Shown piece by piece: positions 47,262 to 56,165 of a stretch of DNA of 64,000 nucleotides. The notes under the pieces are model-generated. The model ran no database searches. It had not been told where the DNA came from and worked only from the letters and a program-made list of their open reading frames with translations. Location of the stretch: the NCBI RefSeq assembly GCF_900184935.1, contig NZ_FXYE01000002.1:1603501-1667500 (forward strand), in the 5' to 3' direction. How positions within the stretch are numbered: the stretch's first letter is position 1; each line of letters opens with the position of its first letter. The translations under genes were made by a program, and so were the position numbers. This DNA comes from Actibacterium lipolyticum. Lineage in GTDB: Bacteria; Pseudomonadota; Alphaproteobacteria; Rhodobacterales; Rhodobacteraceae.

Positions 47262-48311
47262 TTAGCGCGTCACGGTGCTTTCACTGGCATGCGCGGGAAC
47301 GAGGGCGCGGACCAGATCTTTCATGTCCAGAATACCCACGTCCTGACCATCCTGCTGAACCTTATAGGCGTAGGTCGTGTCGCCGCCGGAAAGTTCGATC
47401 AGCTTTTCTAGGTTGTCGTTGGCATCCACCACCCCGGCAAAGCTGTCAGCCCCGTTCAGCGGCTTCATGACCGAACGAACGCGCAATACGCGGGCGCGGT
47501 TAATGTCGCTGACGAAGTCTTCGATATAGGGGTCGTTGGGGTTCAGCAGAATGTCCTGCGGTTCCCCCTGTTGGACGACATAGCCGTCTTTCAGGATCAC
47601 CAGATGATCGGCCAGTTTCAACGCCTCATCAAGGTCGTGGGTGATGAAAACGATGGTCTTGTGCAGGTCTTGCTGAAGTTCCAGCAATAGATCCTGCATG
47701 TCGGTCCGGATCAGCGGATCAAGCGCCGAAAATGCCTCGTCCATCAGCATGATGTCACTGTCAGACGCAAGCGCGCGCGCGATGCCGACACGTTGCTGCA
47801 TACCGCCGGAAAGCTGATGAGGGTACTGCCCCTCAAACCCACCAAGACCCACGCGATCCAGCCATTTTTGGCCGGCTAGGTTTGCGGTTTCCTCGTCCTC
47901 GCCACGGACGATGCGCGACATGCCCGCGTTTTGCAGAACCGTGCGATGTGGCAAAAGCGCGAACTTCTGAAACACCATCGACATCTTCTGCTGGCGCAAT
48001 TGGCGCAGTGCTGCTTCGTCATAGTCCAGTACGTTTTCACCATCGACGATAACTTCGCCCGCGGTGGGTTCAATCAGCCGGTTCAGGTGCCGGATAAGCG
48101 TGGATTTGCCCGAACCGGACAAGCCCATGATGACCGTCACCTCGTTGGGCTGCATATCAACGTTGATGTCCTGAAGGCCCAGCACATGGCCGTGCGTTTC
48201 CAACAGCTCTGTTTTGCCCATGCCGTTATAGACATGCTGCAAAGCATTTTGGGGGTCGTTACCAAAAATCTTGTAAAGCCCGCGGATCGACACTTTGGGA
48301 TCGTTTGTCAT
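47262..48311 (-). CDS. glycine betaine/proline-type ABC transporter ATP-binding protein
   Basis: A 349-residue ATPase of the quaternary amine transporter (ProV/OpuAA) family: Walker A GLSGSGKST at 63-71, Q-loop MVFQKFALLPHRTV, signature LSGGMQQR, Walker B IMLMDEAFSALDP and the H-loop TIVFITHDLDEA. A short degenerate CBS-like tail (about 280-345) follows, which in ProV-type proteins senses ionic strength. ATG 48311 gives the family start; the longer frame overlaps the permease gene. It is last of the operon binding protein-permease-ATPase. Confidence 0.9.
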   Translation of the reverse strand: MTNDPKVSIRGLYKIFGNDPQNALQHVYNGMGKTELLETHGHVLGLQDINVDMQPNEVTVIMGLSGSGKSTLIRHLNRLIEPTAGEVIVDGENVLDYDEAALRQLRQQKMSMVFQKFALLPHRTVLQNAGMSRIVRGEDEETANLAGQKWLDRVGLGGFEGQYPHQLSGGMQQRVGIARALASDSDIMLMDEAFSALDPLIRTDMQDLLLELQQDLHKTIVFITHDLDEALKLADHLVILKDGYVVQQGEPQDILLNPNDPYIEDFVSDINRARVLRVRSVMKPLNGADSFAGVVDANDNLEKLIELSGGDTTYAYKVQQDGQDVGILDMKDLVRALVPAHASESTVTR

Positions 48312-48321
48312 GGTCGTTTCC

Positions 48322-49374
48322 TTAGTGCTGTTGCGCGGCGTTGATGCGGCTAAGAGATGCTTTGGTGACGCGATCCAACACGATGGCCAGCAGCACGATG
48401 CACAGCCCCGACACAAGGCCGACGCCCAATTCAAGGTTGCGGATACCACGCAGCACCAGAACGCCAAGGCCCGGCGCAGATACAAGCGACGCGATGACCA
48501 CCATCGCCAAAGACATCATGATCGTTTGGTTCACACCGGCCATGATGTTGGGCAACGCCAACGGGATCTGAACGCCAAACAGCTTTTGACGTGTGCTCAT
48601 CCCGAAGGCATCGGCGGCTTCGATCACGTCACGGTCGACCAGGCGGATGCCAAGGTCTGTCAGTCGAATGACCGGCACGATTGCGTAAAGGATAATGGCG
48701 ATGCCATAGAGCTTGGATTCCGTCACGCTGAACAAGAAAATCAGCGGGATCAGGTAAACGAAGGTCGGCAGCGTTTGCAGCATGTCCAACACTGGTATCG
48801 CGAACCGCTGTAACGCATTGCTGCGCGACATCAGAATTCCGATCGGAACCCCCAGCGCCACACAGAAGCCCGTACAGACAAAGATGATCGATAGGGTCTG
48901 AATCGCGGGCACATAGTGGTCGATAAAGCTGAGGAACAGGAAGGACACGGCGACAAAGCCGATCAAGGCCCAAGACCGCGTTGCCGCCCAGACGACCAGC
49001 AACAGCAGCGGGATCATTACAAACCAAGGAAGCGCCTGAAACAGCCACAAAGACCCGTCCAGCGCCCAGCTGAGCGGCTGTGTCAGCGGATCAAGCACGA
49101 ATTTAAGCGTGTCTTTCACTGACAAGAACAGCTCTTCCACCCACGAGGTCATATCCCGTGTTCGAGCGATGGATTTGCAAGATTGGTTAAGTTCATCCAA
49201 CGATGGGAACGGTGTGTCCCAGAATGATGTCGCAGGTTCGGCAGAGGCGGTATCGTCGCTCTTCTTGCCGGATTGCGCCAACAACTCGGCCATGGTCATC
49301 GGCCCGTCGGTTTTGTTTTGATCGCACCAATCGCTTAATCCAAGCGTCTGGAAAAGCCCGTCATACGCAGCCAT
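48322..49374 (-). CDS. glycine betaine/proline-type ABC transporter permease
   Basis: A 350-residue ProW-like permease. A long polar N-terminus (about 1-95) is followed by several membrane helices and the inner-membrane component motif EAADAFGMSTRQKLFGVQIPLALPNIMAG (EAA loop), ending with GLVSGLCIVLLAIVLDRVT. It lies between the binding protein and the ATPase, ten bases before the ATPase gene, so the three form one importer of glycine betaine, choline or a similar compatible solute. Exact substrate cannot be read. Confidence 0.9.
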   Translation of the reverse strand: MAAYDGLFQTLGLSDWCDQNKTDGPMTMAELLAQSGKKSDDTASAEPATSFWDTPFPSLDELNQSCKSIARTRDMTSWVEELFLSVKDTLKFVLDPLTQPLSWALDGSLWLFQALPWFVMIPLLLLVVWAATRSWALIGFVAVSFLFLSFIDHYVPAIQTLSIIFVCTGFCVALGVPIGILMSRSNALQRFAIPVLDMLQTLPTFVYLIPLIFLFSVTESKLYGIAIILYAIVPVIRLTDLGIRLVDRDVIEAADAFGMSTRQKLFGVQIPLALPNIMAGVNQTIMMSLAMVVIASLVSAPGLGVLVLRGIRNLELGVGLVSGLCIVLLAIVLDRVTKASLSRINAAQQH

Positions 49375-49423
49375 GTTTATTCCTTGGGTGTCGTTTCACC
49401 GGCACAGGACGCACCAGATAAGA

Positions 49424-49448
49424 TTTGGGGCGCGAAACGCGCCCCAAA
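49424..49448 (-). terminator. strong intercistronic hairpin after the binding-protein gene
   Basis: TTTGGGGCGCG and CGCGCCCCAAA form a perfect 11-base-pair stem with a three-base AAA loop, 13 bases after the stop codon of the binding protein gene and before the permease start. There is no T-run, so it probably stabilises the upstream message and lowers read-through to the permease rather than ending transcription fully. Confidence 0.6.
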
Positions 49449-49461
49449 CTAGAAAGATCGA

Positions 49462-50439
49462 TTATTGCAGCAGTGCTGCAAGCTTTTCTTTCGCGGCGTC
49501 ATTGATCCAATCGGCCCAAACGTCCTTGTAGTTGGTCAGGAAGAATACAGCAGCTTCTTCGTTAGAGCCGTTGTTTGCTTCTTTCCATGCAAGGATTTCA
49601 CCCATCTGCGCGTTGGTGAACGAAACATTCGCCATCAGGGCAGCGATGTCAGGCTCACGCGACGAGAAGTCGGTGGTTACGATGGTTTTAACCGGGCCAA
49701 CAGGCCAGCTGGAAACGCCCTCTGCAGTACATTCAGCGTTCGCCGCGCAAAGGAAGACTTCTTCGTTGTAATCTACGCCCAGATCAACAGACACCATTGG
49801 GTATTTGCCCAAGATCGCTGTTGGTGCCCAGTAGTAGCCCAACCAAGGCTCTTTGTTTTCGAACGCAGACGCGATGGAGGTTGCCAGCGTTTCGCCTGAA
49901 CCGTGCAGGAAGATTTCGTAGCCAGCGTCAACAAGGCCAAAGTTCTTTGCCAAGTCGCCGTTGGTGTTTTTACAGGCCCAGCCGTCGGGGCAGTTGTGGA
50001 AACGGCCGCCCAAAAGGTCTTTGTTGGCTAGGATGCCTTCGATTGTTGCAAGCTCGGGGTTTGCATCAACCATGTACTGGGGAACCCACCAGCCTTCGAC
50101 GCCGCCATCGGACAGCACGTCAGCCACGGTTTCAATTTTACCAGCGTCCTGCAGTTCGTTGTACGCAGGGGCACCGTTGATCCAAAGCTCGGTTACGATG
50201 TCGGGCTTGCCTGTCTCAGCAACAGATACCAGCGATGGTACAGTCGAAGATGGAACCGTCGTCACAGTGCAGCCATAGCCCTGTTCCATCAGGAATTTGG
50301 AAACAGAGGTCACAACCGCGCTGGAGGCCCAGTTCATTTCAGTGATTGTAACATCGCCGCAAGACGCTTGTGCGCCGGACGCAAAGCCAGCAAACGCTAC
50401 AACAGCAGCGCTGGATTTAAAGAGTTTGGAGATCATCAT
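49462..50439 (-). CDS. glycine betaine/choline-type ABC transporter substrate-binding protein
   Basis: A 325-residue periplasmic protein of the OpuAC/ProX family with a signal peptide (MMISKLFKSSAAVVAFAGFA, cleavage after AQA at residue 25). The mature part begins SCGDVTITEMNWASSAVV and has aromatic residues of the kind that form cation-pi cages (GVEGWWVPQYMVD, GYYWAPTAIL). ATG 50439 is chosen over the longer frame because AAGGG precedes it. It is first in the operon and followed by a hairpin, consistent with the higher amount of binding protein such systems need. Confidence 0.9.
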   Translation of the reverse strand: MMISKLFKSSAAVVAFAGFASGAQASCGDVTITEMNWASSAVVTSVSKFLMEQGYGCTVTTVPSSTVPSLVSVAETGKPDIVTELWINGAPAYNELQDAGKIETVADVLSDGGVEGWWVPQYMVDANPELATIEGILANKDLLGGRFHNCPDGWACKNTNGDLAKNFGLVDAGYEIFLHGSGETLATSIASAFENKEPWLGYYWAPTAILGKYPMVSVDLGVDYNEEVFLCAANAECTAEGVSSWPVGPVKTIVTTDFSSREPDIAALMANVSFTNAQMGEILAWKEANNGSNEEAAVFFLTNYKDVWADWINDAAKEKLAALLQ

Positions 50440-50611
50440 ATTTCCCTTGTTGGAAGATTGGTGCCCGTGAACTGTTTGCCGGGTCTTAATTCTAGGCGCG
50501 CTCATCAACGTATTGTGGTTCCGCCGTGACTGTTTTCCAGTTCAAATTCGTGCCAACCGAGGTCGGCCTGCCTTTGGATAGCACAAAAACTTACTGCTTT
50601 TCAAATGCCTC

Positions 50612-50637
50612 TAGGGTAAGCCGCTGTGCTTACCCTA
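50612..50637. promoter_or_regulatory. perfect inverted repeat upstream of the transporter operon
   Basis: TAGGGTAAGC-cgctgt-GCTTACCCTA is a perfect ten-base inverted repeat in the 258-base gap between the hydrolase and the transporter operon, about 175 bases before the binding protein start. It may be an operator or the terminator of the hydrolase gene; there is no T-run next to it. Beyond it, the near-palindrome ACGTAAATACGT lies at 50637-50648. Confidence 0.4.
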
Positions 50638-50697
50638 CGTAAATACGTGGGGGCGCGGGCCTGTGGTGGTCCCGGATGTTCTAATTTTATCAGCCGC

Positions 50698-51297
50698 TTA
50701 CGTGGTTAGAAATGCGCGCAGGGCGGTAAGTTCTGTATCACGCACTTCATGCCCGCCTGGGTGCCATTCCAAGGTCACGTCGGTGCCTTGTGCGCTAAAG
50801 TAGTCGGCCAGAGCTTGGGTTTCTGGTGCGGGGCAAATCGGGTCACGCTGCCCCGCGGTGATCAGCACGCGCGACGCGGACAGGCCGGGTTGCGGATCTG
50901 GTGCCCACGGGATCAGCGGGTGCATCAGCGCCATATCATCAAAGATCGACGGATGCAGAAAGCTGATCGCCGCCATGATGTTCGCGCCATTGGAATATCC
51001 AAGGCCGATAGTGCGCGTTGGTGCGACGTCGGCCTTTTGCTTTTCCAGAAACCCGGCCAATGCGCGGACCCGCACGGCAAGATCGTTCATGTCATAAAGG
51101 CCTTCGGCACGCCGGCGGAAAAACCGCAATGCGCCGCCTTCTGACACATCCCCGCGCAGCGAGATCACGGTCGCGCCGGGTATCAATTCCTGTGCAAAGC
51201 CGTGAAACTGATTTTCGTCCCCGCCGGTGCCGTGAAAGATAAAGATCAGCGTTCCATTCGGCGTGCCGGGCGTCTTACGGGTGATATAGTCAGCCAT
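50698..51297 (-). CDS. MhqD-like alpha/beta hydrolase (phospholipase/carboxylesterase family)
   Basis: A 199-residue protein with LIFIFHGTGGDENQFH, the nucleophile elbow GLGYSNGANIM, VLITAGQRDPICP with the catalytic aspartate and WHPGGHEV with the histidine, so a full catalytic triad is present. The directly preceding gene is a ring-cleaving-dioxygenase-like protein; this pairing is that of mhqO-mhqD in Bacillus, induced by quinone stress. ATG 51297 is preferred; GTG 51303 is also possible. Substrate unknown. Confidence 0.82.
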   Translation of the reverse strand: MADYITRKTPGTPNGTLIFIFHGTGGDENQFHGFAQELIPGATVISLRGDVSEGGALRFFRRRAEGLYDMNDLAVRVRALAGFLEKQKADVAPTRTIGLGYSNGANIMAAISFLHPSIFDDMALMHPLIPWAPDPQPGLSASRVLITAGQRDPICPAPETQALADYFSAQGTDVTLEWHPGGHEVRDTELTALRAFLTT

Positions 51298-51303
51298 TCG
51301 CAC

Positions 51304-52233
51304 TTAGTCCTTAATCGGAGAGAGGTACTTTTGTTCCAGAACCTCACGAAGATGGGCGTGCTGATCGGGAAGCTTCAATGCTTCGCCCAGATGCGCGGTG
51401 TCTTCGTCGCGATCAAAGCCGGGTTCGTTGGTGGCAATTTCAAACAACACGCCGCCGGGGGTGCGGAAATAGATCGCCCAGAAATAGTCGCGGTCGATGA
51501 CCGGGGTTACATCATACCCAGTGTCCATCAGGGCTTTGCGCACCTCTAGCTGTGCGTCGCGGTTGTCGACCGAAAACGCGATGTGGTGCACGGACCCGGC
51601 CCCTTGGCCCGCCGATGGCGCGCTGACCGTTTCCAGATCAATCACATCTGCGCCGTTGCCACCGGGAACGGCAAAGCGGCTAATGGCACCTTGCTGGTCG
51701 ATTTCTTCGTAGCCCATAAATCTCAACAGCTCGGCCGAGGCCCCCTCATCCGCCAATCGCATCGCGGCAGAGTGGAAGCCGCGAATGGCGGTTTGTTCAC
51801 CAACGCCGTTCCCAATCCATGGGGCGCGGTCATCTTCGCCTTCGACAAGGGCGAAGGCATCGCCGTCAGGCCCGCGGAACAACAGCCGGTTTTCACCAAA
51901 CCGCGTGTCTTCGCTTAACCCGGCCACGTTGAAGGTCGCTAAACGCTCTTTCCATGCGGGAATAGTGCCTTTGGGGATGGTGAAGGATGTCGTGGAAACC
52001 TCGCCCGTACCAGCGCGCCCACCCTTGGCCCCTTCGAAAGGGAAATAGGTCATGACGGACCCGGGCGTTCCAAGTTCGTCACCGTAATACAGGTGGTAAA
52101 CGTTCGGTGCGTCGAAGTTCACGGTTTTCTTCACACGGCGCAGGCCGAGCACCTTGGTGAAGAAGTCGTTGTTTTCCTGTGCGCCACTGGCAAGCGACGT
52201 AACATGGTGCAGGCCGTTGATCTGTTTCAGCAT
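51304..52233 (-). CDS. MhqO-like ring-cleaving dioxygenase family protein (VOC superfamily)
   Basis: A 309-residue protein of two VOC modules. Metal ligands are in INGLHHVTSL (N-module), SVHHIAFSV and LFEIATNEPG (C-module histidine and glutamate), as in Fe(II) extradiol-type enzymes of the YkcA/MhqO group. GQRDP-type hydrolase follows six bases later. In Bacillus such pairs are part of the response to hydroquinones and catechols. ATG 52233 has GGAGG upstream; an upstream extension of 31 residues is not family-like. It diverges from motB. Confidence 0.85.
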   Translation of the reverse strand: MLKQINGLHHVTSLASGAQENNDFFTKVLGLRRVKKTVNFDAPNVYHLYYGDELGTPGSVMTYFPFEGAKGGRAGTGEVSTTSFTIPKGTIPAWKERLATFNVAGLSEDTRFGENRLLFRGPDGDAFALVEGEDDRAPWIGNGVGEQTAIRGFHSAAMRLADEGASAELLRFMGYEEIDQQGAISRFAVPGGNGADVIDLETVSAPSAGQGAGSVHHIAFSVDNRDAQLEVRKALMDTGYDVTPVIDRDYFWAIYFRTPGGVLFEIATNEPGFDRDEDTAHLGEALKLPDQHAHLREVLEQKYLSPIKD

Positions 52234-52376
52234 TGGTCGCCTCCTTCGGCGTGAATCTTTGGTTGAGGGAAATATCGGCCTGTTGGCGTGCAAAGAAACC
52301 CCAAATGCAAAACCAAGTCTGTGCAAAATCGCACCAAAACGCCAAGCGACCCCAGAAATCGCGCGAATTTTAACTG

Positions 52377-52391
52377 TTAAACGCGGGTTAA
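52377..52391 (+). promoter_or_regulatory. CtrA-type binding site upstream of motB
   Basis: TTAA-acgcggg-TTAA matches the CtrA pattern TTAA-N7-TTAA exactly; another TTAA lies four bases earlier (52370-52373). The site is about 47 bases before the motB start, in the only intergenic gap in front of the flagellar operon. Confidence 0.55.
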
Positions 52392-52437
52392 TCCTGCGGC
52401 TGCTATCCCTGTTGTGGGTGAATATGAGGTGGTGAAG

Positions 52438-53310
52438 ATGAGCGCGTCAAACAATGCGCCAGTCATCATCAAGCGAAAGAAGGTTATCAGCGGCGGTGGG
52501 CACCATGGTGGGGCCTGGAAAGTAGCCTATGCTGATTTCGTGACGGCCATGATGGCCTTCTTTATGCTGATGTGGCTGCTTAACGCGACAACGGAAAAAC
52601 AGCGAAAAGGGATTGCGGATTACTTTCATCCGACGATTCCGGTGAACCGTATCTCAGGCGGTGGCGACGGTGCATTTGGCGGCAACAGTGTCTTTTCCGA
52701 AAACACCATGGCGCAAAATGGGACCGGTGCGTCGGGGCGTCATACCACCGCAAACAAGCAGGCAGTTGGGGCAAGCGGCTTGTCCCCCACCGGCGCCGAA
52801 GAACAGGTGCAAAAGATGCAGGCGATGCAAGAGGAGCTGGAAAAAGCCCTTACCGCGCGCTCTGGCGAAAGTATGGTAAGTGACGGCACGATGCGGCACA
52901 TCGTGACCCGCGTCACCGACGAAGGCCTGATTGTTGAGTTGTTCGATCTAAACGACAGTCGGCTTTTTCTGGATGGCACGGATACCCCGACCCCTGAAAT
53001 GGAAGCCCTGACCAGCATTATCGCCGAAGTGTTCGCGCTGGTCGAAAACGCCATTGCGGTGGGGGGGCACACCCGTGCCCATGCGGGGCCTTTGGTGCAA
53101 GATCCATCATGGAACCTGTCGACACGGCGCGCCCATGCCGTGCGCCAACTGTTGGAGGGGGACGGCATTGTCGCGCGCCGGGTTCAGCGTGTGACGGGTT
53201 TCGCCGACCGCAAACTGGTTGCCCCTGATCCGACGGCCCGCCGCAACAATCGGATCGAGGTTGTGTTGCTGCGTTCAGAGGGGCCAACGGGAAAGTCATC
53301 GGCATTTTAG
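52438..53310 (+). CDS. motB: flagellar motor protein MotB
   Basis: MotB is the stator protein that anchors the proton channel to peptidoglycan. The 290-residue protein has a basic N-terminus, the single membrane helix with the proton-carrying aspartate D33 in YADFVTAMMAFFMLMWLL, a linker rich in glycine, and a C-terminal OmpA-like domain with GHTRAH, LSTRRAHAVRQLL and ARRNNRIEVVLL. ATG 52438 has GAGGTGG upstream. motA is not beside it, so it must be elsewhere. It heads motB-flgE-flgK-flgL-flgI. Confidence 0.95.
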   Translation: MSASNNAPVIIKRKKVISGGGHHGGAWKVAYADFVTAMMAFFMLMWLLNATTEKQRKGIADYFHPTIPVNRISGGGDGAFGGNSVFSENTMAQNGTGASGRHTTANKQAVGASGLSPTGAEEQVQKMQAMQEELEKALTARSGESMVSDGTMRHIVTRVTDEGLIVELFDLNDSRLFLDGTDTPTPEMEALTSIIAEVFALVENAIAVGGHTRAHAGPLVQDPSWNLSTRRAHAVRQLLEGDGIVARRVQRVTGFADRKLVAPDPTARRNNRIEVVLLRSEGPTGKSSAF

Positions 53311-53313
53311 CTA

Positions 53314-53328
53314 TTAGCGCCGTGTTAA
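53314..53328 (+). promoter_or_regulatory. near-consensus CtrA-type site upstream of flgE
   Basis: TTAG-cgccgtg-TTAA differs from TTAA-N7-TTAA in one base and lies 60 bases before the flgE start, a spacing like that of the exact site before the DivL-like gene. Confidence 0.3.
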
Positions 53329-53388
53329 GCGCCGGTCTGTATCGCTTGAGTCAGATACCGGAGCCAAAGCATCAGAAAGGCGCTTTAG

Positions 53389-54684
53389 ATGACGATTTCC
53401 TCCTCGCTCAATGCGGGCGTGGCCGGGCTGAACGCAAACGCAGCCCGCCTTGCCACCATTTCCGACAATATCGCGAATGCGTCGACCTATGGTTACAAAC
53501 GGTCGGACACTGAATTTCATTCCATGGTTATCGATGGCGCAAGCGGCGGGTCCGCAGGTGGTGTTCGTGCGACCAACTATAAGCTGATTGACGAACGTGG
53601 CCCGCTGGTTGCGACATCAAACGCGACTGACATTGCCGTGTCGGGCCGCGGCATGGTGCCGGTTACCGATACCACCGCTGTCGAGGCGGGCGGTGCCCTG
53701 CCCATGTATATGATGACCACCGCATCGTTTCGTCCCGATGAAAACGGCGTCCTGACCTCCGACACCGGGATGGTCTTGATGGGTTGGCCTGCATCGGCGG
53801 ATGGCACGATCCCCGCTTATCCGCGCGATACCGTCGACGGGTTGGAACCGGTGCAGGTTGATATCAACCAATTTGCGGGTGATCCGACGACGAAAATGTC
53901 GGTTGGCGTGAATTTACCAGCCTCGGAAACCGAGGTTGGTGCCTCTGGTGACACGCTGAACCTATCGGTGGAATATTTCGGTAATCTAGGCACGTCAGAG
54001 ACGCTTTCGGTGGATTTCACGCCAACGGTGCCGGGGGTGGGGTCGTCAAATGAATGGACGATGGTCATCACAGATTCCGCATCGGGTGGGGCTACGGTGG
54101 GTGAATACACCCTGACATTTGATGACAGCCGGGAAAACGGGGGCACGCTTGCATCTGTGACCACGGTTTCGGGCGGGGCATATGACGCAACCGAAGGGAC
54201 TGTGACGATCAACGTTGATGGCGGACCGATCGAAATTTCGATTGGCGCGCCGGGTGATCCGGGCGGGTTGACGCAACTATCGGACACGTTTGCGCCCACC
54301 GCGATTACCAAAGATGGGTCTCCTGTTGGGAACCTGACATCGGTTGAGATTGACGAAAACGGTTTCGTCCACGCGATCTATGACGCTGGTTTTACCCGCA
54401 CGATTTATCAAATCCCGCTGGTTGATGTGCCTAACCCGAACGGCTTGGTCGCGCTTGATAATCAGGCCTATCAAATTTCGCACGAAAGCGGCGCGTTCTT
54501 CCTTTGGGACGCTGGGGATGGGCCTACGGGTTCGGTCGTTGGTTATGCGCGCGAAGAATCCGCAACCGATGTGGCGGCCGAACTGACTCATCTGATCCAA
54601 ACCCAGCGGGCTTATTCGTCGAACGCCAAAATCATCCAGACGGTGGACGAGATGTTGCAGGAAACCACCAACATCAAGCGCTGA
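53389..54684 (+). CDS. flgE: flagellar hook protein FlgE
   Basis: FlgE builds the hook. The 431-residue protein has the N-terminal rod/hook motif LNAGVAGLNANAARLATISDNIANASTYGYKRSD, a long central domain rich in G, S and T, and the C-terminal conserved LIQTQRAYSSNAKIIQTVDEMLQET, which together form the D0 coiled coil. It lies 78 bases after motB; a near-CtrA sequence (TTAG-N7-TTAA) is in this gap. flgK follows after 27 bases. Confidence 0.93.
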   Translation: MTISSSLNAGVAGLNANAARLATISDNIANASTYGYKRSDTEFHSMVIDGASGGSAGGVRATNYKLIDERGPLVATSNATDIAVSGRGMVPVTDTTAVEAGGALPMYMMTTASFRPDENGVLTSDTGMVLMGWPASADGTIPAYPRDTVDGLEPVQVDINQFAGDPTTKMSVGVNLPASETEVGASGDTLNLSVEYFGNLGTSETLSVDFTPTVPGVGSSNEWTMVITDSASGGATVGEYTLTFDDSRENGGTLASVTTVSGGAYDATEGTVTINVDGGPIEISIGAPGDPGGLTQLSDTFAPTAITKDGSPVGNLTSVEIDENGFVHAIYDAGFTRTIYQIPLVDVPNPNGLVALDNQAYQISHESGAFFLWDAGDGPTGSVVGYAREESATDVAAELTHLIQTQRAYSSNAKIIQTVDEMLQETTNIKR

Positions 54685-54711
54685 TTGATCGACGTTTAAG
54701 GGGGAATTGCC

Positions 54712-56163
54712 ATGTCAATTTCAAGCTCACTTTCAAACGCCCTGTCTGGGTTAACCGCAGCGGCGCGCGCGGCCGAAGTGGTATCTGCCAACGTCGCCAA
54801 TGCGACGACAGAAGGGTACGGGCGACGAGTCCTTGAAAGCTCGGCCGCGGCGCTGGGCGATCAGGGTGCTGGCGTGCGTGTTGATGGGGTTCGCCGGGAA
54901 ATCGACACCAAGGTGCTGGCGGACCGCCGGTTGGCCGATGCGTCGGCTGCCAACGCCGAACAATATGTCGATTTCTTTTCCAGCCTAGAGGTGGCGATTG
55001 GCACGCCTGACAGCGCAAATTCCCTGTCAGGAAGCATCGCCGCGCTGGACAGCGCCCTGATCGAGGCCGCCAGCAGGCCAGATTCTGATGCGCGCCTTGC
55101 CAATGTGCTGACGGCCGCAAACGGTGTCGTTGATCAATTCGCGAACATATCTGATGAAATCCAAACCCTCAGGGCCGAGGCCGAACAGGGTATCAATGCG
55201 CAGGTCCGCACGCTGAACACCCGGCTGGAACAGATCGCGGACCTGAACCACCAAATCCGGCTTCAGGACGGGTCGGGAAACGATACCGCCGCGTTGATGG
55301 ATCAGCGTCAGGTGCTGGTTGATGACCTTGCTGAAATCGTTCCAGTCAGGGTCGTACAGCGGGATCATGGCGAAATCGCGATCTACACCGAAACCGGCGC
55401 AACATTGTTAGAAGGTAAACCAGCAGAGTTCGGTTTTACGCCCGCCAGCACCATCGTTCCAGAGATGAAAATCGAATCTGGCGCGCTGTCTGGCCTTACG
55501 CTGAACGGTCAGCCGATTTCCGTCGCCGGGCCATATTCGCCGATCGCGGGGGGCAGCTTGCAGGCGCTGTTTGATCAGCGCGACGTTTTGGCCGTTGATG
55601 CGCAGGCCGACCTTGATGCGCTTGCACGGGACCTGATCGAACGCTTCGAAGGTGTGGACCCCACAACAGCGTCCGGCGCGCCGGGGTTGTTTACGGATGC
55701 GGGCGGGTCGTTCGACCCCGCGCAAGAGGTCGGCCTGTCTTCGCGGCTTTCGATCAATGCCTTGGTTGACCCCGATCAGGGCGGCGCAGTTTGGCATCTT
55801 CGCGCCGGTCTGGGTGCCACTGATCCCGGCGCGGTGGGCGACAGCACGTTGTTGAATGCGTTTTCAGATGCGTTGAACGAAAACCGGATCGCGTCATCGG
55901 GAACCTACACCGGTGCCGCGCGCAGCGCTGCCGGCCTTTCGGCAGAGTTCTTGTCAACGGTCAGCACCGAACGCCTGAACGCTGAAGCAAACCAAAGTTT
56001 CGCCCAAGCAAAAGCAGAAACCCTGCGCGAAGCAGAGCGTGCCGGTGGCGTCGATACTGATCACGAAATGCAGTCATTGCTTTTGATCGAACAAAGCTAT
56101 TCCGCCAACGCTCGCGTTATTCAAACCATCGATGAGATGATCGATACCCTGCTAAGGATTTGA
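54712..56163 (+). CDS. flgK: flagellar hook-associated protein FlgK
   Basis: FlgK is the first hook-filament junction protein. The 483-residue protein has the N-terminal LSNALSGLTAAARAAEVVSANVANATTEGYGRR and the C-terminal SLLLIEQSYSANARVIQTIDEMIDTLL, with a long middle region. It is shorter than enterobacterial FlgK (about 545 residues). It overlaps the flgL frame by a few bases if the TTG at 56160 is used, otherwise it is separated by two bases from flgL. Confidence 0.93.
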   Translation: MSISSSLSNALSGLTAAARAAEVVSANVANATTEGYGRRVLESSAAALGDQGAGVRVDGVRREIDTKVLADRRLADASAANAEQYVDFFSSLEVAIGTPDSANSLSGSIAALDSALIEAASRPDSDARLANVLTAANGVVDQFANISDEIQTLRAEAEQGINAQVRTLNTRLEQIADLNHQIRLQDGSGNDTAALMDQRQVLVDDLAEIVPVRVVQRDHGEIAIYTETGATLLEGKPAEFGFTPASTIVPEMKIESGALSGLTLNGQPISVAGPYSPIAGGSLQALFDQRDVLAVDAQADLDALARDLIERFEGVDPTTASGAPGLFTDAGGSFDPAQEVGLSSRLSINALVDPDQGGAVWHLRAGLGATDPGAVGDSTLLNAFSDALNENRIASSGTYTGAARSAAGLSAEFLSTVSTERLNAEANQSFAQAKAETLREAERAGGVDTDHEMQSLLLIEQSYSANARVIQTIDEMIDTLLRI

Positions 56164-56165
56164 CC

